A stretch of 64,000 nt of DNA from Hymenobacter gelipurpurascens (GTDB lineage: Bacteria > Bacteroidota > Bacteroidia > Cytophagales > Hymenobacteraceae): contig NZ_FYEW01000002.1 of NCBI RefSeq assembly GCF_900187375.1, positions 1 to 64,000 on the forward strand. The letters run 5' to 3'. The notes under the pieces are model-generated. The model worked only from the letters and a program-made list of their open reading frames with translations, was not told where the DNA came from and searched no databases. This document shows positions 46,840 through 57,000 of the stretch, piece by piece (position 1 is the first letter of the stretch; each line of letters begins with the position of its first letter). The translations under genes were made by a program, and so were the position numbers.

Positions 46840-48015
46840 TCACACCTTAATAATGATCTGCTTTTTGTACATCACCCACAACACCCCCAGCCAGATGAGC
46901 ACGCACACAATGGCGCCCGCCAGCGAGGCATTCACGGGGCTGAAGTAGGGCACAAAAAACGTATCATATAGCCACACGCGTAGGCCAGTAGGGCCGTTGG
47001 GGCCATCCACTTTTATCATGTTCAGCAGGCGCGGCACCAGGCCCGAGAGGAAAAACACGGTAATGGCATTGACACCGAAAACCAGCGGCGCCTTAATCCA
47101 GCCGCGGTAGCCTTGCACGTCGCAGAGCCAGTAGAGCGCGGCCAGCACCGCCACTCCCAGTCCACCCGCATACAGCACGTAGGAGCTGGTCCAGAGGCTT
47201 TTGTTGATGGGGAACCAACCATTCCAGATCAGGCCCAGCACCACAGCGGCGCCACCGCCCACAAACAGCCACGCTACTTTGGTAGCCGGCTCCACATCGC
47301 GGCGGCGCAGCCAGCGGGCCGTGAGCATACCCAGTAGGCCAGTGCCCACGGCGGGCAGCGTACCCAGCAAGCCTTCGGGGTCCCAGGTGCGGCTTTGTTT
47401 CCAGAGGTGTGCCTCGCCCAGCACCGTGCGGTCGAGCCAGGCGCCGAGGTTGGTGCCGGCCTCCAGGTTGGCGGGGCCGTAGCCGGGCACCGGCACCACT
47501 TGCAACAGGATATTATAGAGCACCAATATGGTAACCAACAGGCCTAGCTGCTGCCGCCAAGTAGTTTTCAGGAACACGATGCCACAGATGAGAAACACCA
47601 ACGCAATGCGGGCCAGCACGCCCGGAATGCGCACCGTGCTAAAATCAAACGACGGAAACAGACCCGAAAATAGGCCTAGGCCATACAGAATAGCGGCCCG
47701 CTTCAGGATGCGCAGCATGGTGCGGCCGTGGGTTTCGGGTTGCTGCCGGGCACTATCCAGGGCATACACCAGGCTCACGCCCACGATGAACAGGAAGAAG
47801 GGAAAGATGAGGTCGGTGGGGGTGCAGCCATGCCAGTGGGCATGCTCCAGCGGCGCATAGATATGGCCCCAGTCGCCGGGGTTATTCACCAAGATCATGG
47901 CCATGACGGTGATACCCCGAAATACATCGAGGCTGACGAGGCGGCCGGGCTGGGAGGCCTCGGCCAGGGGCTGGGCGCCGGTGGTGTGTACGGCGGCCTG
48001 AGTAGTGGTCTGCAT
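46840..48015 (-). CDS. DUF5009/NagX-like membrane acyltransferase
   Basis: A 391-residue polytopic membrane protein related to heparan-alpha-glucosaminide N-acetyltransferase and NagX. The N-terminal RLVSLDVFRGITVMAMILVNNPGDW and CTPTDLIFPFFLFIVGVSL blocks are diagnostic; about ten hydrophobic segments follow. It may acetylate or transport glucosamine-type sugars across the inner membrane, which would fit wall-sugar recycling with the GH3 protein, but that is inference. The ATG at 48015 is used. Confidence 0.9.
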   Translation of the reverse strand: MQTTTQAAVHTTGAQPLAEASQPGRLVSLDVFRGITVMAMILVNNPGDWGHIYAPLEHAHWHGCTPTDLIFPFFLFIVGVSLVYALDSARQQPETHGRTMLRILKRAAILYGLGLFSGLFPSFDFSTVRIPGVLARIALVFLICGIVFLKTTWRQQLGLLVTILVLYNILLQVVPVPGYGPANLEAGTNLGAWLDRTVLGEAHLWKQSRTWDPEGLLGTLPAVGTGLLGMLTARWLRRRDVEPATKVAWLFVGGGAAVVLGLIWNGWFPINKSLWTSSYVLYAGGLGVAVLAALYWLCDVQGYRGWIKAPLVFGVNAITVFFLSGLVPRLLNMIKVDGPNGPTGLRVWLYDTFFVPYFSPVNASLAGAIVCVLIWLGVLWVMYKKQIIIKV

Positions 48016-48417
48016 GCAGAAATATAGGGGGAAGAACTATAGCGTAAGACAAGCAAGTGGCACCTGCCACAGCCAGATTTTTCTCCAGGCCTCTCGAAGC
48101 TGGTAACGAAGATGCTACTGAGCGCGGAATATCCATACTCCCTTAAGCATCATCAAAAATCTATATAGTTGGTTTCTGAATTTCGCTCCTGTAGTTTTAG
48201 CAGACATTTTTTTGGTTTTTCCTGGCAAAAACCAGCACAATTACTGCGCTCTCTCTACTTCCGCGGCTGCTATTCCTTCTTTTTGGTATTTTCTGAGGTT
48301 CTGCTCTCTTTTTACGAAAGATTGGACTGCCGCCAATTCCCACTTTAGCTGTTCTAGGCCTCTTTCTGCCTTCAGTAGCTACCTTCCTTTCCCCATCCTC
48401 TCACACACTTTCTTCGC
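48016..48417. other. Intergenic region with SusC operon promoter
   Basis: This 400-base divergent region has no gene. It contains the promoter at 48169-48199 and pyrimidine-rich sequence running to the SusC ATG. Confidence 0.6.
48169..48199 (+). promoter_or_regulatory. Likely promoter of the SusC operon
   Basis: TTG (48169-48171), 20 bases, TAGTTTTA (48192-48199), one base off TAnnTTTG. It leaves a leader of about 210 bases. Confidence 0.5.
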
Positions 48418-51400
48418 ATGAAAAAACTTCTATGGTCTCCTCTGGCCTTGGGGGTGCTGTTAGCTTCACCGCCGAGCTACGCCCAAACAGCGGCCACCCG
48501 TACCCTAACGGGCACGGTGGTTGGCTCCAACGACCAACAGCCCCTGCCCGGCGTGAACGTGCTGGTAAAAGGCTCCACCCAGGGCACCCAAACCGACTCC
48601 GAAGGCCGCTACTCCCTGCCGAATGTACCGGAGGGCAGTACGCTGGTGTTTAGCTTCATCGGCTACACCAGCCAGGAGTACCGCGTAGGCAATGCCACCA
48701 CGGCCAGCATTTCGCTGGCACCCGACTCCAAGAGTCTGAACGAAGTAGTGGTGACGGGCTACGGCCTGAAGCAGGAGCGCACCGACCTCAACTACAGCGC
48801 CCCCCAGGTGCAGGGCTCGGAGCTCGTAGAATCCCGCCAGACCAACATCGTGAATGCCTTGCAGGGCAAAGTAGCGGGTGTGCAGATTACCTCTTCCGGT
48901 GGCGCGCCCGGCGAAGGCGCAGCCATCGTAATTCGAGGTGGCAACTCCCTGGATGCCAATAATCAGCCGCTGTTTGTGGTGGATGGCATCATCATGGACA
49001 ACAACTCGTTCGTGGAAAGCACGGCGCCAGGTGGCGGCTCAGGCTTCAACGGATTGCTGGGCCGCTCTACGGCCAACCAGAACCGCGCTGGCGACCTGAA
49101 CCCCGAAGATATCCAGAGCATGACGGTGCTGAAGGGCCCGGCTGCGGCGGCCATTTATGGCCTACGCGCCGCCAACGGTGCCGTGATTATCACAACCAAA
49201 AAAGGCTCGGCTGGTCGTGCTACCATCAACTACCGCACGCAGTTTTCGGTAGATGAAGTAAACCGCCTGCCCAAGCTCCAGGACCAGTACAAGCAGGGCG
49301 CCAATGGCGTATTTGATGCTTCCACGCGCAACTCCTTCGGGCCGCGCTTTCAGCCCGGCGAGCAGGTATATGATAACCTGGGCGACTTTTTCCAGACGGG
49401 CAAAAGCTGGCAGCACTACCTGACGATGTCGGGCGGCACCGACAAGAACACCTTCCTGTTCTCCGGTTCCCGCACCGATGTTTCGGGCGTAGTACCTACC
49501 AGCCTCTACGATAAAACCACCCTGCGCCTAGCCGGCACGGCCAAGCTCACCAATAAGCTCAGCGTAACGGGCTCGGCCCAATACCTGAACGTGGGCGGCC
49601 GCACACCACTGCAAGGGCCTGGCTTATTTGCTAGCACCGGTGGCTACCTCGTGAGCCTACTGAGCTGGCCCCGCAACGACGATGCCCGCAACTACCTGAA
49701 CCCCGACGGTACGCGCCGTCGTCTGTTGGGCACGGGTACCTCGGCCAACGACGCCGACAACCCGTACTTCACGGTCAACCGCAACCCCCAGACTACCCGC
49801 ACCAACCGCTTTATCGGCAACATCCAGACTACGCTGGATTTGTACAAGTGGCTGGCATTGAGCTACAACATCGGCACCGACTTCTATGTGCAGAAGGACC
49901 GCTCCATCCGGGCGGTGGGTACTTCCCAGTCCGGCAACCAGGACGGTGGCGTGGGAGAAACCTCTACGCTGAATCGGCTGCTCAACTCCAACTTCCTCGT
50001 CACGCTCAAGCACGAGCTGAATGAGAATGTGAACGGTGCCCTCACGCTGGGCAACACCGTGGAAATGAGCCGGGCGGAAACTACCGACAACCTCGGATTG
50101 ATTTTCCTGAATCCATTCCCGGTTATCCCGTCCATCAACAACACGGTCAATCGCAATACGCTTGTTACCAATACAGAGCGGCGACTGATTGGCAACTTTG
50201 CCCGCCTGAACATCAATTTGCTGCAGCAGGTAAATGTGGAGTTGAACGGCCGTATCGACCAGTCGTCTACGCTGCCTAGGCCAGGTGAGAACAAGAACTT
50301 CGGCCGCTCCTTTGGCTACGGCTCCGTGGCACTTGGCTGGCAGTTTACCAAGCTGCTAGGCCTAGACCAGAACCCCTGGCTGAACTACGGCAAAATCCGG
50401 GGCTCAATTGCCGAAGTCGGCAAAGACACCGGCCCCTACCGCGTCGATTCGCCGCTGGCGCAGGCCACCTACATCGGCGGTGGTTTCCGCAATGGTTTCT
50501 TTGGCTCCAACCGTCTGCTGGTGCCGGAGCGCACCCGCGCCTACGAGTTGGGCATTGACCTGCAGTTCCTGAAGAACCGCCTGGGCCTGGAAGCCAACAT
50601 CTACCAGCAAGACACCCGCGACCAGCTGATTGCGCCGCGCGTGAGCCAGGCTACCGGCTTCATTCTGCAGTACATCAACGGCGGCACCGTAACCAACCGT
50701 GGCCTCGAAGTTGCCCTACGTGGTACCCCGGTGGAAAACGTCGGCGGCTTTACCTGGGATGTTAACGCCAACTTCTACGCCAACCGCAACAAGGCCACCA
50801 AGCTGCCCGGCTTCCTGACGGAAGTGTACCAGTCGGACGCCTTTATTATTGATGTAGCCCGGGGCGGCGCCTTCCCCGGCAAGCCAATTTCCTCCATCAG
50901 CTCCCTGGATTTCCAGCGCGCTCCTGATGGGCAAATCCTGATTAGCCCTACCACAGGCTATCCGCTCATCAACACCAGCACCTTTGTGTATGCTGGCAAC
51001 CGCGCCCCCGATTATACGGTGCAGGTGACCAACAACTTCCGCTACAAAGACCTCTCGCTGGCCTTCCTCTTCGATTTCCGCAAGGGTGGCAAAGTGGTGA
51101 ACGGCAACGACTGGCTGGCTACCCGCCAGGGCCTGAGCGAGCGGACACTGGACCGCTACAAGCAAGTGGTATTCTCGGGCGTAGTGGCCCAGGCCGATGG
51201 TTCGTACACGCCCAACACGCGCCAGGTAGAAGTTACGCAGAGCTACTACCAGAACATTCTGGGAGCGGTAGGTACGCCCTTCATTGAAGATGGCTCCTGG
51301 ACGCGCCTGCGCTACGTGACCCTGACCTATAACCTGCCCTCTACCCTGTTCACGAACTCCAAAGCCGTGCAGGGCGTTGAGCTGGCCGTTACGGGCCGCA

Positions 51401-51549
51401 ACCTACTCTTGCTCACCAAGTACAGCGGCGTCGATCCGGAAACGGCAGCGGCCGGTGCCGGCGTGCGCGGCGGTGGCTCCAGCGGCTTCGACTACGGCAG
51501 CGTGCCCGGTACGCGCGGCGTAGACATGAGCCTGCGGGTGAAATTCTAA
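48418..51549 (+). CDS. SusC/RagA-family TonB-linked outer-membrane protein
   Basis: A 1043-residue TonB-dependent transporter. Signal peptide (to SYAQ), carboxypeptidase-like regulatory domain (TLTGTVVGSNDQQPLPGVNV), plug with ALQGKVAGVQITSSGG, the SusC hallmark VIRGGNSLD and PLFVVDGIIM, and a long beta-barrel ending in a phenylalanine after VDMSLRVKF. It forms the pore of a complex in which the next gene's SusD lipoprotein is the lid. The imported nutrient is unknown: no glycosidase is in the operon. Confidence 0.95.
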   Translation: MKKLLWSPLALGVLLASPPSYAQTAATRTLTGTVVGSNDQQPLPGVNVLVKGSTQGTQTDSEGRYSLPNVPEGSTLVFSFIGYTSQEYRVGNATTASISLAPDSKSLNEVVVTGYGLKQERTDLNYSAPQVQGSELVESRQTNIVNALQGKVAGVQITSSGGAPGEGAAIVIRGGNSLDANNQPLFVVDGIIMDNNSFVESTAPGGGSGFNGLLGRSTANQNRAGDLNPEDIQSMTVLKGPAAAAIYGLRAANGAVIITTKKGSAGRATINYRTQFSVDEVNRLPKLQDQYKQGANGVFDASTRNSFGPRFQPGEQVYDNLGDFFQTGKSWQHYLTMSGGTDKNTFLFSGSRTDVSGVVPTSLYDKTTLRLAGTAKLTNKLSVTGSAQYLNVGGRTPLQGPGLFASTGGYLVSLLSWPRNDDARNYLNPDGTRRRLLGTGTSANDADNPYFTVNRNPQTTRTNRFIGNIQTTLDLYKWLALSYNIGTDFYVQKDRSIRAVGTSQSGNQDGGVGETSTLNRLLNSNFLVTLKHELNENVNGALTLGNTVEMSRAETTDNLGLIFLNPFPVIPSINNTVNRNTLVTNTERRLIGNFARLNINLLQQVNVELNGRIDQSSTLPRPGENKNFGRSFGYGSVALGWQFTKLLGLDQNPWLNYGKIRGSIAEVGKDTGPYRVDSPLAQATYIGGGFRNGFFGSNRLLVPERTRAYELGIDLQFLKNRLGLEANIYQQDTRDQLIAPRVSQATGFILQYINGGTVTNRGLEVALRGTPVENVGGFTWDVNANFYANRNKATKLPGFLTEVYQSDAFIIDVARGGAFPGKPISSISSLDFQRAPDGQILISPTTGYPLINTSTFVYAGNRAPDYTVQVTNNFRYKDLSLAFLFDFRKGGKVVNGNDWLATRQGLSERTLDRYKQVVFSGVVAQADGSYTPNTRQVEVTQSYYQNILGAVGTPFIEDGSWTRLRYVTLTYNLPSTLFTNSKAVQGVELAVTGRNLLLLTKYSGVDPETAAAGAGVRGGGSSGFDYGSVPGTRGVDMSLRVKF

Positions 51550-51652
51550 ACTCAGCGCCTGCTGCCTTTAGACTAAAGACAGAGTAGCCGCTTGCTATGC
51601 GCTACCTGGCCTAGGATACTGGCCTACAGGCTCTACGACTTACGACAATTCA

Positions 51653-53218
51653 ATGAAACGATATCTGCTTTTTCTAGGCCTACTCCTTGGGAGTGGGGCC
51701 ACGCTCACATCCTGTGAGAGCTTCCTGGATTCCAACACGGACCCCAACAACCCCATTACCTCCACCCCGAACTATCTGCTGCCCGGTATCATCTCCCAGG
51801 CCATCCAGACGCAGATGTTCACCGCGCTCACCACTACGTACATCACGCAGTACACGGTGCGCAAATCTCCGGCTAGCAGCACCGACCAGTTTGTGCTCAG
51901 CAACGGCAACAGCACCAATACCTTCAACTACAGCTACTACTACTCCGGCGGCAACATCCCGACGATGGCCGCTGCTGCCGAGAAAGAAGGCTCTCCGCAG
52001 TATGTAGGAGCCGGCAAGATCATTCAGGCTATGCTGATGGCGCACGCCACCGACATGCTCGGTGATATTCCGTATTCGCAGGCCTACCAGGGCGCCGCGA
52101 ACTACACACCCGTGTATGACCCGCAGGAGCAGATTTACCAGAACATCCAGACGCTCTGCGACGAAGGCATTGCCCTCATGCAGACGCCTGCGGCCCAGGA
52201 GTTTCGCCCGCTGTACATCACGTCGCCTGCCATTTCGGGGGATATTCTGTTCAAAGGCGACCCAGCCAAGTGGATTAAATTTGCCAATGGTCTGAAGGCG
52301 CGCCAGCTCAACCACCTGAGCAAGAAAAGCACCTACAGCCCAGCCCAGATTCTAGCTCTCGTGGACAAGAGCATGACCAGCTCCGCTGACGACGCACAGC
52401 TGCAGTTTCAGGCGGCGGTGGCCCCGCTCACGGGTACTACCAACATCTTCGGCACCACGCGGAACAACTATGCCACGGCTACTTTTTCCAGCAACATCAT
52501 CAAGTATCTGAACGGTAATGCCGCCGGCGCGGCCTACCCAGGTATCGTGGATCCGCGCTTCACCATTATGGCTACGGCTACCAGCACGGGCGCCGACCCA
52601 GGCGTGGGCGGAGCAGCTACCAGCAACATCGTGAACGGCTTCACCGACTTCTACAGCTCCTGGTACGCCCGTGATTTGGGCTACTTTGAGGTGTTGAGCT
52701 ACCACGAAGTGAAGTTCATTGAAGCAGAGGCTGCTTTCAAATCGGGTAACCTGACCCGTGCTCTGGATGCCTACAAAAAAGGTATCCGGGCACACATCAC
52801 CAAGATTGGTGCAGGTGGCTCGAATGGCAACCCCGCCGTCACCTTCCCGGTGCTGACGACTGCCCAGATTGATGCCTACATGAACAGCGCCGCCGTGGCC
52901 CAGACCACTGCCGAGCTGAGCCTAAAGCGCATTATGGAGCAGAAGTACATTGCCATGTTCCTGAATCCGGAGTCGTGGTCGGATATGCGCCGCTATGATT
53001 TCAGCCCCGAAATTTATGTGAACCTGCAGTACCCCGCCAACGCCAACTCGGTGCTGGCGCTCAAGCCCGATTACAAGGACCGCTGGCCCCGCCGCATGCT
53101 GCCGGGCGCTACCGAAGTGCTCTACAACCCGCAGGCTATCAGCAATCTCTTCGCTGAAGCCGGCGCCGCCAACAACGACGACTACATTACAAAGCCGCTG
53201 TGGTGGGACCGGCCCTAG
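51653..53218 (+). CDS. SusD/RagB-family lipoprotein
   Basis: A 521-residue surface lipoprotein of the SusD-like_2 type, with lipobox TLTSC and helical TPR-like substrate-binding body (ESFLDSNTDPNNP, MLGDIPYSQAYQG, VKFIEAEAAFKSGNLTRALDAY as joined or split motifs). It caps the SusC pore and captures nutrients. It lies 103 bases after susC and 47 bases before the third gene, forming one operon. Confidence 0.94.
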   Translation: MKRYLLFLGLLLGSGATLTSCESFLDSNTDPNNPITSTPNYLLPGIISQAIQTQMFTALTTTYITQYTVRKSPASSTDQFVLSNGNSTNTFNYSYYYSGGNIPTMAAAAEKEGSPQYVGAGKIIQAMLMAHATDMLGDIPYSQAYQGAANYTPVYDPQEQIYQNIQTLCDEGIALMQTPAAQEFRPLYITSPAISGDILFKGDPAKWIKFANGLKARQLNHLSKKSTYSPAQILALVDKSMTSSADDAQLQFQAAVAPLTGTTNIFGTTRNNYATATFSSNIIKYLNGNAAGAAYPGIVDPRFTIMATATSTGADPGVGGAATSNIVNGFTDFYSSWYARDLGYFEVLSYHEVKFIEAEAAFKSGNLTRALDAYKKGIRAHITKIGAGGSNGNPAVTFPVLTTAQIDAYMNSAAVAQTTAELSLKRIMEQKYIAMFLNPESWSDMRRYDFSPEIYVNLQYPANANSVLALKPDYKDRWPRRMLPGATEVLYNPQAISNLFAEAGAANNDDYITKPLWWDRP

Positions 53219-53265
53219 TGCCGGCCAGTAGTACACATTCCTGATCTTCTAACGGACTTTTCTCC

Positions 53266-54555
53266 ATGAAGCATATAACATTCCGCCGCCTGGTTCCGGG
53301 CTTGCTGGCCGTAGTAGGTGGCCTAGCGCTGGCCAGCTGCGAAAAAGAAATCGATACCTATTACGACGAAATAGGTCCTCAGTATCCCACGTTCCTGGCT
53401 AACGCCCTGGGCACCGCCACCAAATACGCTCCCGGCGAAGTGGTGCAGTTTGAGTTGCAGTTTGCACAGCAGACCGCGCCCATTCGCGAAATCCGGATTC
53501 TGCAGAAAGTAGAGCCCGGCCGCGACTCCACGGTGGTGCAAACCATTCCGTACAAAGCCGCCTTCTCGAAGCGCAAGCAGGCCGATACGCTGGTGGTAAA
53601 CTACACCGTGCCCGCCGGCCAGAACAAGGCCAACGTGCGCGTAGATGCTGTAGTGGTGTCGGATAATAGCCAGACCAAAACCCGCTCGTTTGCCTTCCGT
53701 CTGGCCGAAGCTACGCCTACCATCAAGGTAAACTCCACCACGAACGTAACGGCACCGGCCGGCGCGACGCCTGTTCCCGGCGACGTAGTGCGCTACAATA
53801 TTCTGCTGAACCAAGGCGGCATCAATACGGCCACAGCACTTACCACAACGGGCACGCTCTACAGCAACCTCGATAGCCTAGTGACCTATGTGAAAGTGGG
53901 GACGGCTGCTGAGCGTCGCGCGCTGAAAGCGGTGCGGCTACCAGCTGGCACGGCGGCACAAACCGGCGCGCAAACCTCTACCAACGTAGATGTGACCGTA
54001 CCAGCTGCCAGCAGTGGCCAGGAGGTAACGTACCGCTTCGAGGTGAAGTCGCGCTACCAGAACACGGTACCGCCCGCCGCTCCTACCATCCGGACGGCTA
54101 CGGCTACAGCGGCCACCTTCACGCCCGGCACTACCACGGCGCTGGCAGCAGCCCGTACGGCTACGCTCACCTTCACCGGCACCGGCGGGGGCGACCTGGC
54201 CGCCTTCGATCTGACCACCTTCACCACAGTGGCTGCTGCCGACGCCGCTACCAGCAAGGATATTAGCATCAGCAGCACAGCCACCAACGCCGTGCAACTG
54301 AAGGCGCTTAACACCACGAAGTTTGTGGCTACTACCGCCGCTGTATACACAGCCGCCACGCTCAATAGCATCCGGCAGGTATATCAGTCGGCCGCAGCTG
54401 CCAGCCAGCTCACGACTCTGGATAACGTAGCGGTAGGCAACGTATTCGTGGCTCGCCTGCGAGGCCTAGACCAGTATGTTGTCTTCACCGTGACGGGCAT
54501 CAACCGTACATCGGCCACAGATGTAGCCGTGACCCTGGCCGTGAAAATGCTCTAG
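53266..54555 (+). CDS. Surface lipoprotein, third gene of the SusCD operon
   Basis: A 429-residue lipoprotein with lipobox ALASC. The first part (to about 150) has a beta-sandwich look (VVQFELQFAQQTAPIREIRI), and the second part is rich in Thr and Ala, almost low-complexity (TATATAATFTPGTTTALAAARTA split across residues 270-300). In SusCD loci the third gene often encodes a SusE/F-like surface glycan-binding protein; that role is inferred here by position only. The TAG stop lies in a TAGGCCA word. A terminator follows. Confidence 0.8.
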   Translation: MKHITFRRLVPGLLAVVGGLALASCEKEIDTYYDEIGPQYPTFLANALGTATKYAPGEVVQFELQFAQQTAPIREIRILQKVEPGRDSTVVQTIPYKAAFSKRKQADTLVVNYTVPAGQNKANVRVDAVVVSDNSQTKTRSFAFRLAEATPTIKVNSTTNVTAPAGATPVPGDVVRYNILLNQGGINTATALTTTGTLYSNLDSLVTYVKVGTAAERRALKAVRLPAGTAAQTGAQTSTNVDVTVPAASSGQEVTYRFEVKSRYQNTVPPAAPTIRTATATAATFTPGTTTALAAARTATLTFTGTGGGDLAAFDLTTFTTVAAADAATSKDISISSTATNAVQLKALNTTKFVATTAAVYTAATLNSIRQVYQSAAAASQLTTLDNVAVGNVFVARLRGLDQYVVFTVTGINRTSATDVAVTLAVKML

Positions 54556-54579
54556 GCCAGTCTGGTTTCCGTAGAAAGC

Positions 54580-54614
54580 AAAAAGCTCCTCCCAGATTTG
54601 GGAGGAGCTTTTTT
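54580..54614 (+). terminator. Terminator of the SusCD operon
   Basis: AAAAAGCTCCTCCC and GGGAGGAGCTTTTTT pair around a five- to six-base loop. Confidence 0.88.
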
Positions 54615-54970
54615 TATGCAAGGCTCACTGCGCTGTCTGTTGTGCCGAGGCTAGTAGGTATCACGTGCATTCCTCCTTCGCTTTCATCACGCAGCGCAGG
54701 CGATATACAGAACCATTTAGTTCACCCAAAATATCAGCCTCCACGCTCAGATATGGCAGAAAACCGCTTCCTACACTGCGCCTACTGGCCTAGACAGCAG
54801 CAGACAACCGGTGAGTAAGCGCTTTGACTATCCGGGTCGCAAACCTGTGTTTCTGTTACCTTTGGCCTGAAACTACCTTACTGTACTTGCTATAGAAAGT
54901 ACTGGTTTCTTTCGTTTCCCTGCTCTTTTATGCTTCGCATCCTGTTAGGCGAGGCATCAATTCCTACCTC
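54615..54970. other. Intergenic region
   Basis: No gene seen. A perfect -7 box (TACCTTTG, 54857-54864) lies about 107 bases ahead of the next gene, without a clear -33 TTG. Confidence 0.55.
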
Positions 54971-55381
54971 GTGCAACCAACTCGTCATTACTTTTCTAAC
55001 GCCGTGGGCGCCGTCGATTATGTACCCGGCGCCTATGTTTATCTGCATTGGTCGGGCGCTCCGCTCAGTAGCTTGGAATTCCGGGGCCTGTACATACACA
55101 CCCGCAACCTGCTGCAGCGGCATCAGCTGACCGCCATTCTGGCCGACCACCATGCTATGCCTCAGGCGCCCGATGAAGCTGACCGTGACTGGTTACTCCG
55201 GGAATGGCTCCCTCAAACCATACAGGACACGCGTTTTGCTCGCTACGCTGTAATTCCTACGCCCGCCCCCGAACACCGGCTACATACGGATGGCGTATTA
55301 CGCGACCTAGGCCACTACGTGACGGTGGGCGCTTTCCTTTCCCTCGAGGAAGCTACGGCCTGGATCAGCGGCCCACTGTAA
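54971..55381 (+). CDS. Small cytosolic protein, SpoIIAA/STAS-like
   Basis: A 136-residue soluble protein. The pattern HYFSNAVGAVDYVPGAYVYLHWSG, a central helix with HTRNLLQRHQLTAILADHH, and a C-terminal SLEEATAWISG resembles a family common in Hymenobacter-like genomes that looks like a STAS or SpoIIAA fold. Function unknown. The start is a GTG. It stands alone between the SusCD operon and the ClC gene. Confidence 0.7.
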   Translation: MQPTRHYFSNAVGAVDYVPGAYVYLHWSGAPLSSLEFRGLYIHTRNLLQRHQLTAILADHHAMPQAPDEADRDWLLREWLPQTIQDTRFARYAVIPTPAPEHRLHTDGVLRDLGHYVTVGAFLSLEEATAWISGPL

Positions 55382-55415
55382 GCATCTGCTGAAAGTTACC
55401 CTGCTATACCAGCTT

Positions 55416-56816
55416 CTATACACGTGGCCTAGAGGAAGATCGGGCTGCCGGGGCTATATTTTGGGCCAGGGTTTCGCGCAGGAATCCGGTTTTCAGGTGC
55501 TCGTAGAAGGAATGCGGATCTATGAGGGAAGCCACTGCCTGCGCCATCATGCCGCTGAGCAGCAACTGAAAGATAGCGGAGTGGCGGTCAGTCATTTCCA
55601 GCACCAGGATAGCGGCCGTGAACGGGGAGCGCACCACACCCGTCAGAAAGCTGACCATGCTCACTAGGATAAGCAGATTGCGGTCTTCCAGCGGTACTTG
55701 CCCCAGCCGGCAAAGGGCGTCGCCGAGCACCGCCCCGGCGCTTAAGGAAGTAGCAAAGATGCCGCCGGCCCCACCCCCGCTGTAGCTCAGGGCCATGCCT
55801 GCAAAACGAGCCGGAAACAAGTACCAGGGCGTTTGGCCATCATTCTGAAACAGGAGCCGATTGATAATAGGCTTACCCGTACCCACTCCCTCCTGGCCTA
55901 CGGCGTAGGCCAGGGCCGCCAGCAGCAAGCCGCACGCCAGTACCCAGGCGGCCTGCTGAGCAAAGGAGACAAAGCGCTTACGGTAAGCATTCAGCCACAG
56001 CAGAGATTTGGCAAACAAGGCCCCTGCCAGCCCACACAGAATGGCCACCAGGGCCACCGTAGCCAGAAACCACCCGGCGTGGGGCGTTACCTTCGGGAAG
56101 CCCAGATAGAGATAAGACCCCAACAGGGACTGTGCCGTGAGGCCGGCCACAATAACGGCGGAAAACACGGCCATCCGGAAGCGTGCCATGTGCATTTGGG
56201 TGAGCTCCTCTACCACGAACACAATGCCGCCCAGCGGTGTGTTGAAAGCGGCCGCTAACCCGGCCGCGCCCCCCGTAACCAAGGCAATCTGGCGGGAGAG
56301 CTGAGGCCAGCCCGCCGGCTGCAGGCGGTTGATAGCCCGGAAAATAGCAGCCGAAATCTGGATGGTAGGACCCTCCCGACCAATCACGCCCCCACCCAGC
56401 AACAGTGCCACGCTGCTAAGCACCTTGATGATGGCCACGCGCAAGCTCAGCAGATAGCTTGTGCGGTGGTGGTGCCCGGGAGTGGAGAGTTCAATGCCGG
56501 CCATCAGCTGGGGTATGCCGCTGCCGCGTGCTGCCGGGGCCCAGCGCTGTACCAGCACCCACGACACAAAAAAGGCCAGGGGTGTGAGCACAAACGCCAA
56601 CAACGGCTGCTGCCGTAGCCAGGTAAAACTTACTTGCTCGGCCCACACAAATAGCTTCTCATACCCTACCGCCACCACGCCCACTACAATGGAGGCAAAC
56701 CAGAACGGAAAACTCTGCAGAATAAGTCGGCGGACCCGGTCTGTGTAGAGGCGTTGCAAAAAGTGCTGATCAAGCCATGAAAGGGCTCTGGTGTAGCGCG
56801 AGCTAGAGTCGGGCAT
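55416..56816 (-). CDS. ClC-type chloride/proton exchanger
   Basis: A 466-residue membrane protein of the voltage-gated chloride channel family. The three anion-filter motifs are seen: GSGIPQ, GREGPTIQ and GIFATSLSAGA (the family usually has GIFAP, so Pro is Thr here). The gating glutamate of GREGP and a Glu pair at the inner site (FVVEEL) are present, so exchange rather than channel activity is likely. There is no C-terminal CBS domain. Role in acid or ion balance is inferred. Confidence 0.92.
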   Translation of the reverse strand: MPDSSSRYTRALSWLDQHFLQRLYTDRVRRLILQSFPFWFASIVVGVVAVGYEKLFVWAEQVSFTWLRQQPLLAFVLTPLAFFVSWVLVQRWAPAARGSGIPQLMAGIELSTPGHHHRTSYLLSLRVAIIKVLSSVALLLGGGVIGREGPTIQISAAIFRAINRLQPAGWPQLSRQIALVTGGAAGLAAAFNTPLGGIVFVVEELTQMHMARFRMAVFSAVIVAGLTAQSLLGSYLYLGFPKVTPHAGWFLATVALVAILCGLAGALFAKSLLWLNAYRKRFVSFAQQAAWVLACGLLLAALAYAVGQEGVGTGKPIINRLLFQNDGQTPWYLFPARFAGMALSYSGGGAGGIFATSLSAGAVLGDALCRLGQVPLEDRNLLILVSMVSFLTGVVRSPFTAAILVLEMTDRHSAIFQLLLSGMMAQAVASLIDPHSFYEHLKTGFLRETLAQNIAPAARSSSRPRV

Positions 56817-56947
56817 GCTGAATAAAGTATGGGGGAGGCACCAGGCTGGTGAGCAAAAAGGAACCCTCAGGTTTACGGGGCCGCGGCCAACCTGACCGAC
56901 TACGCAAAGAATACGGCTGTAAGCTCGTGCTCAGCCAGTGTGGTTTT

Positions 56948-56993
56948 TACCAAGGAAAAGGGTGGCCTACGTAGGCCACCCTTTTCCTTGGTA
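56948..56993. terminator. 46-bp perfect palindrome centred on TGGCCTACGTAGGCCA
   Basis: A perfect loop-free palindrome (23-base arms) after the leftward GHL10 gene. Its centre is a symmetric pair of TAGGCC words. Confidence 0.75.
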
Positions 56994-57000
56994 CGTCAAT

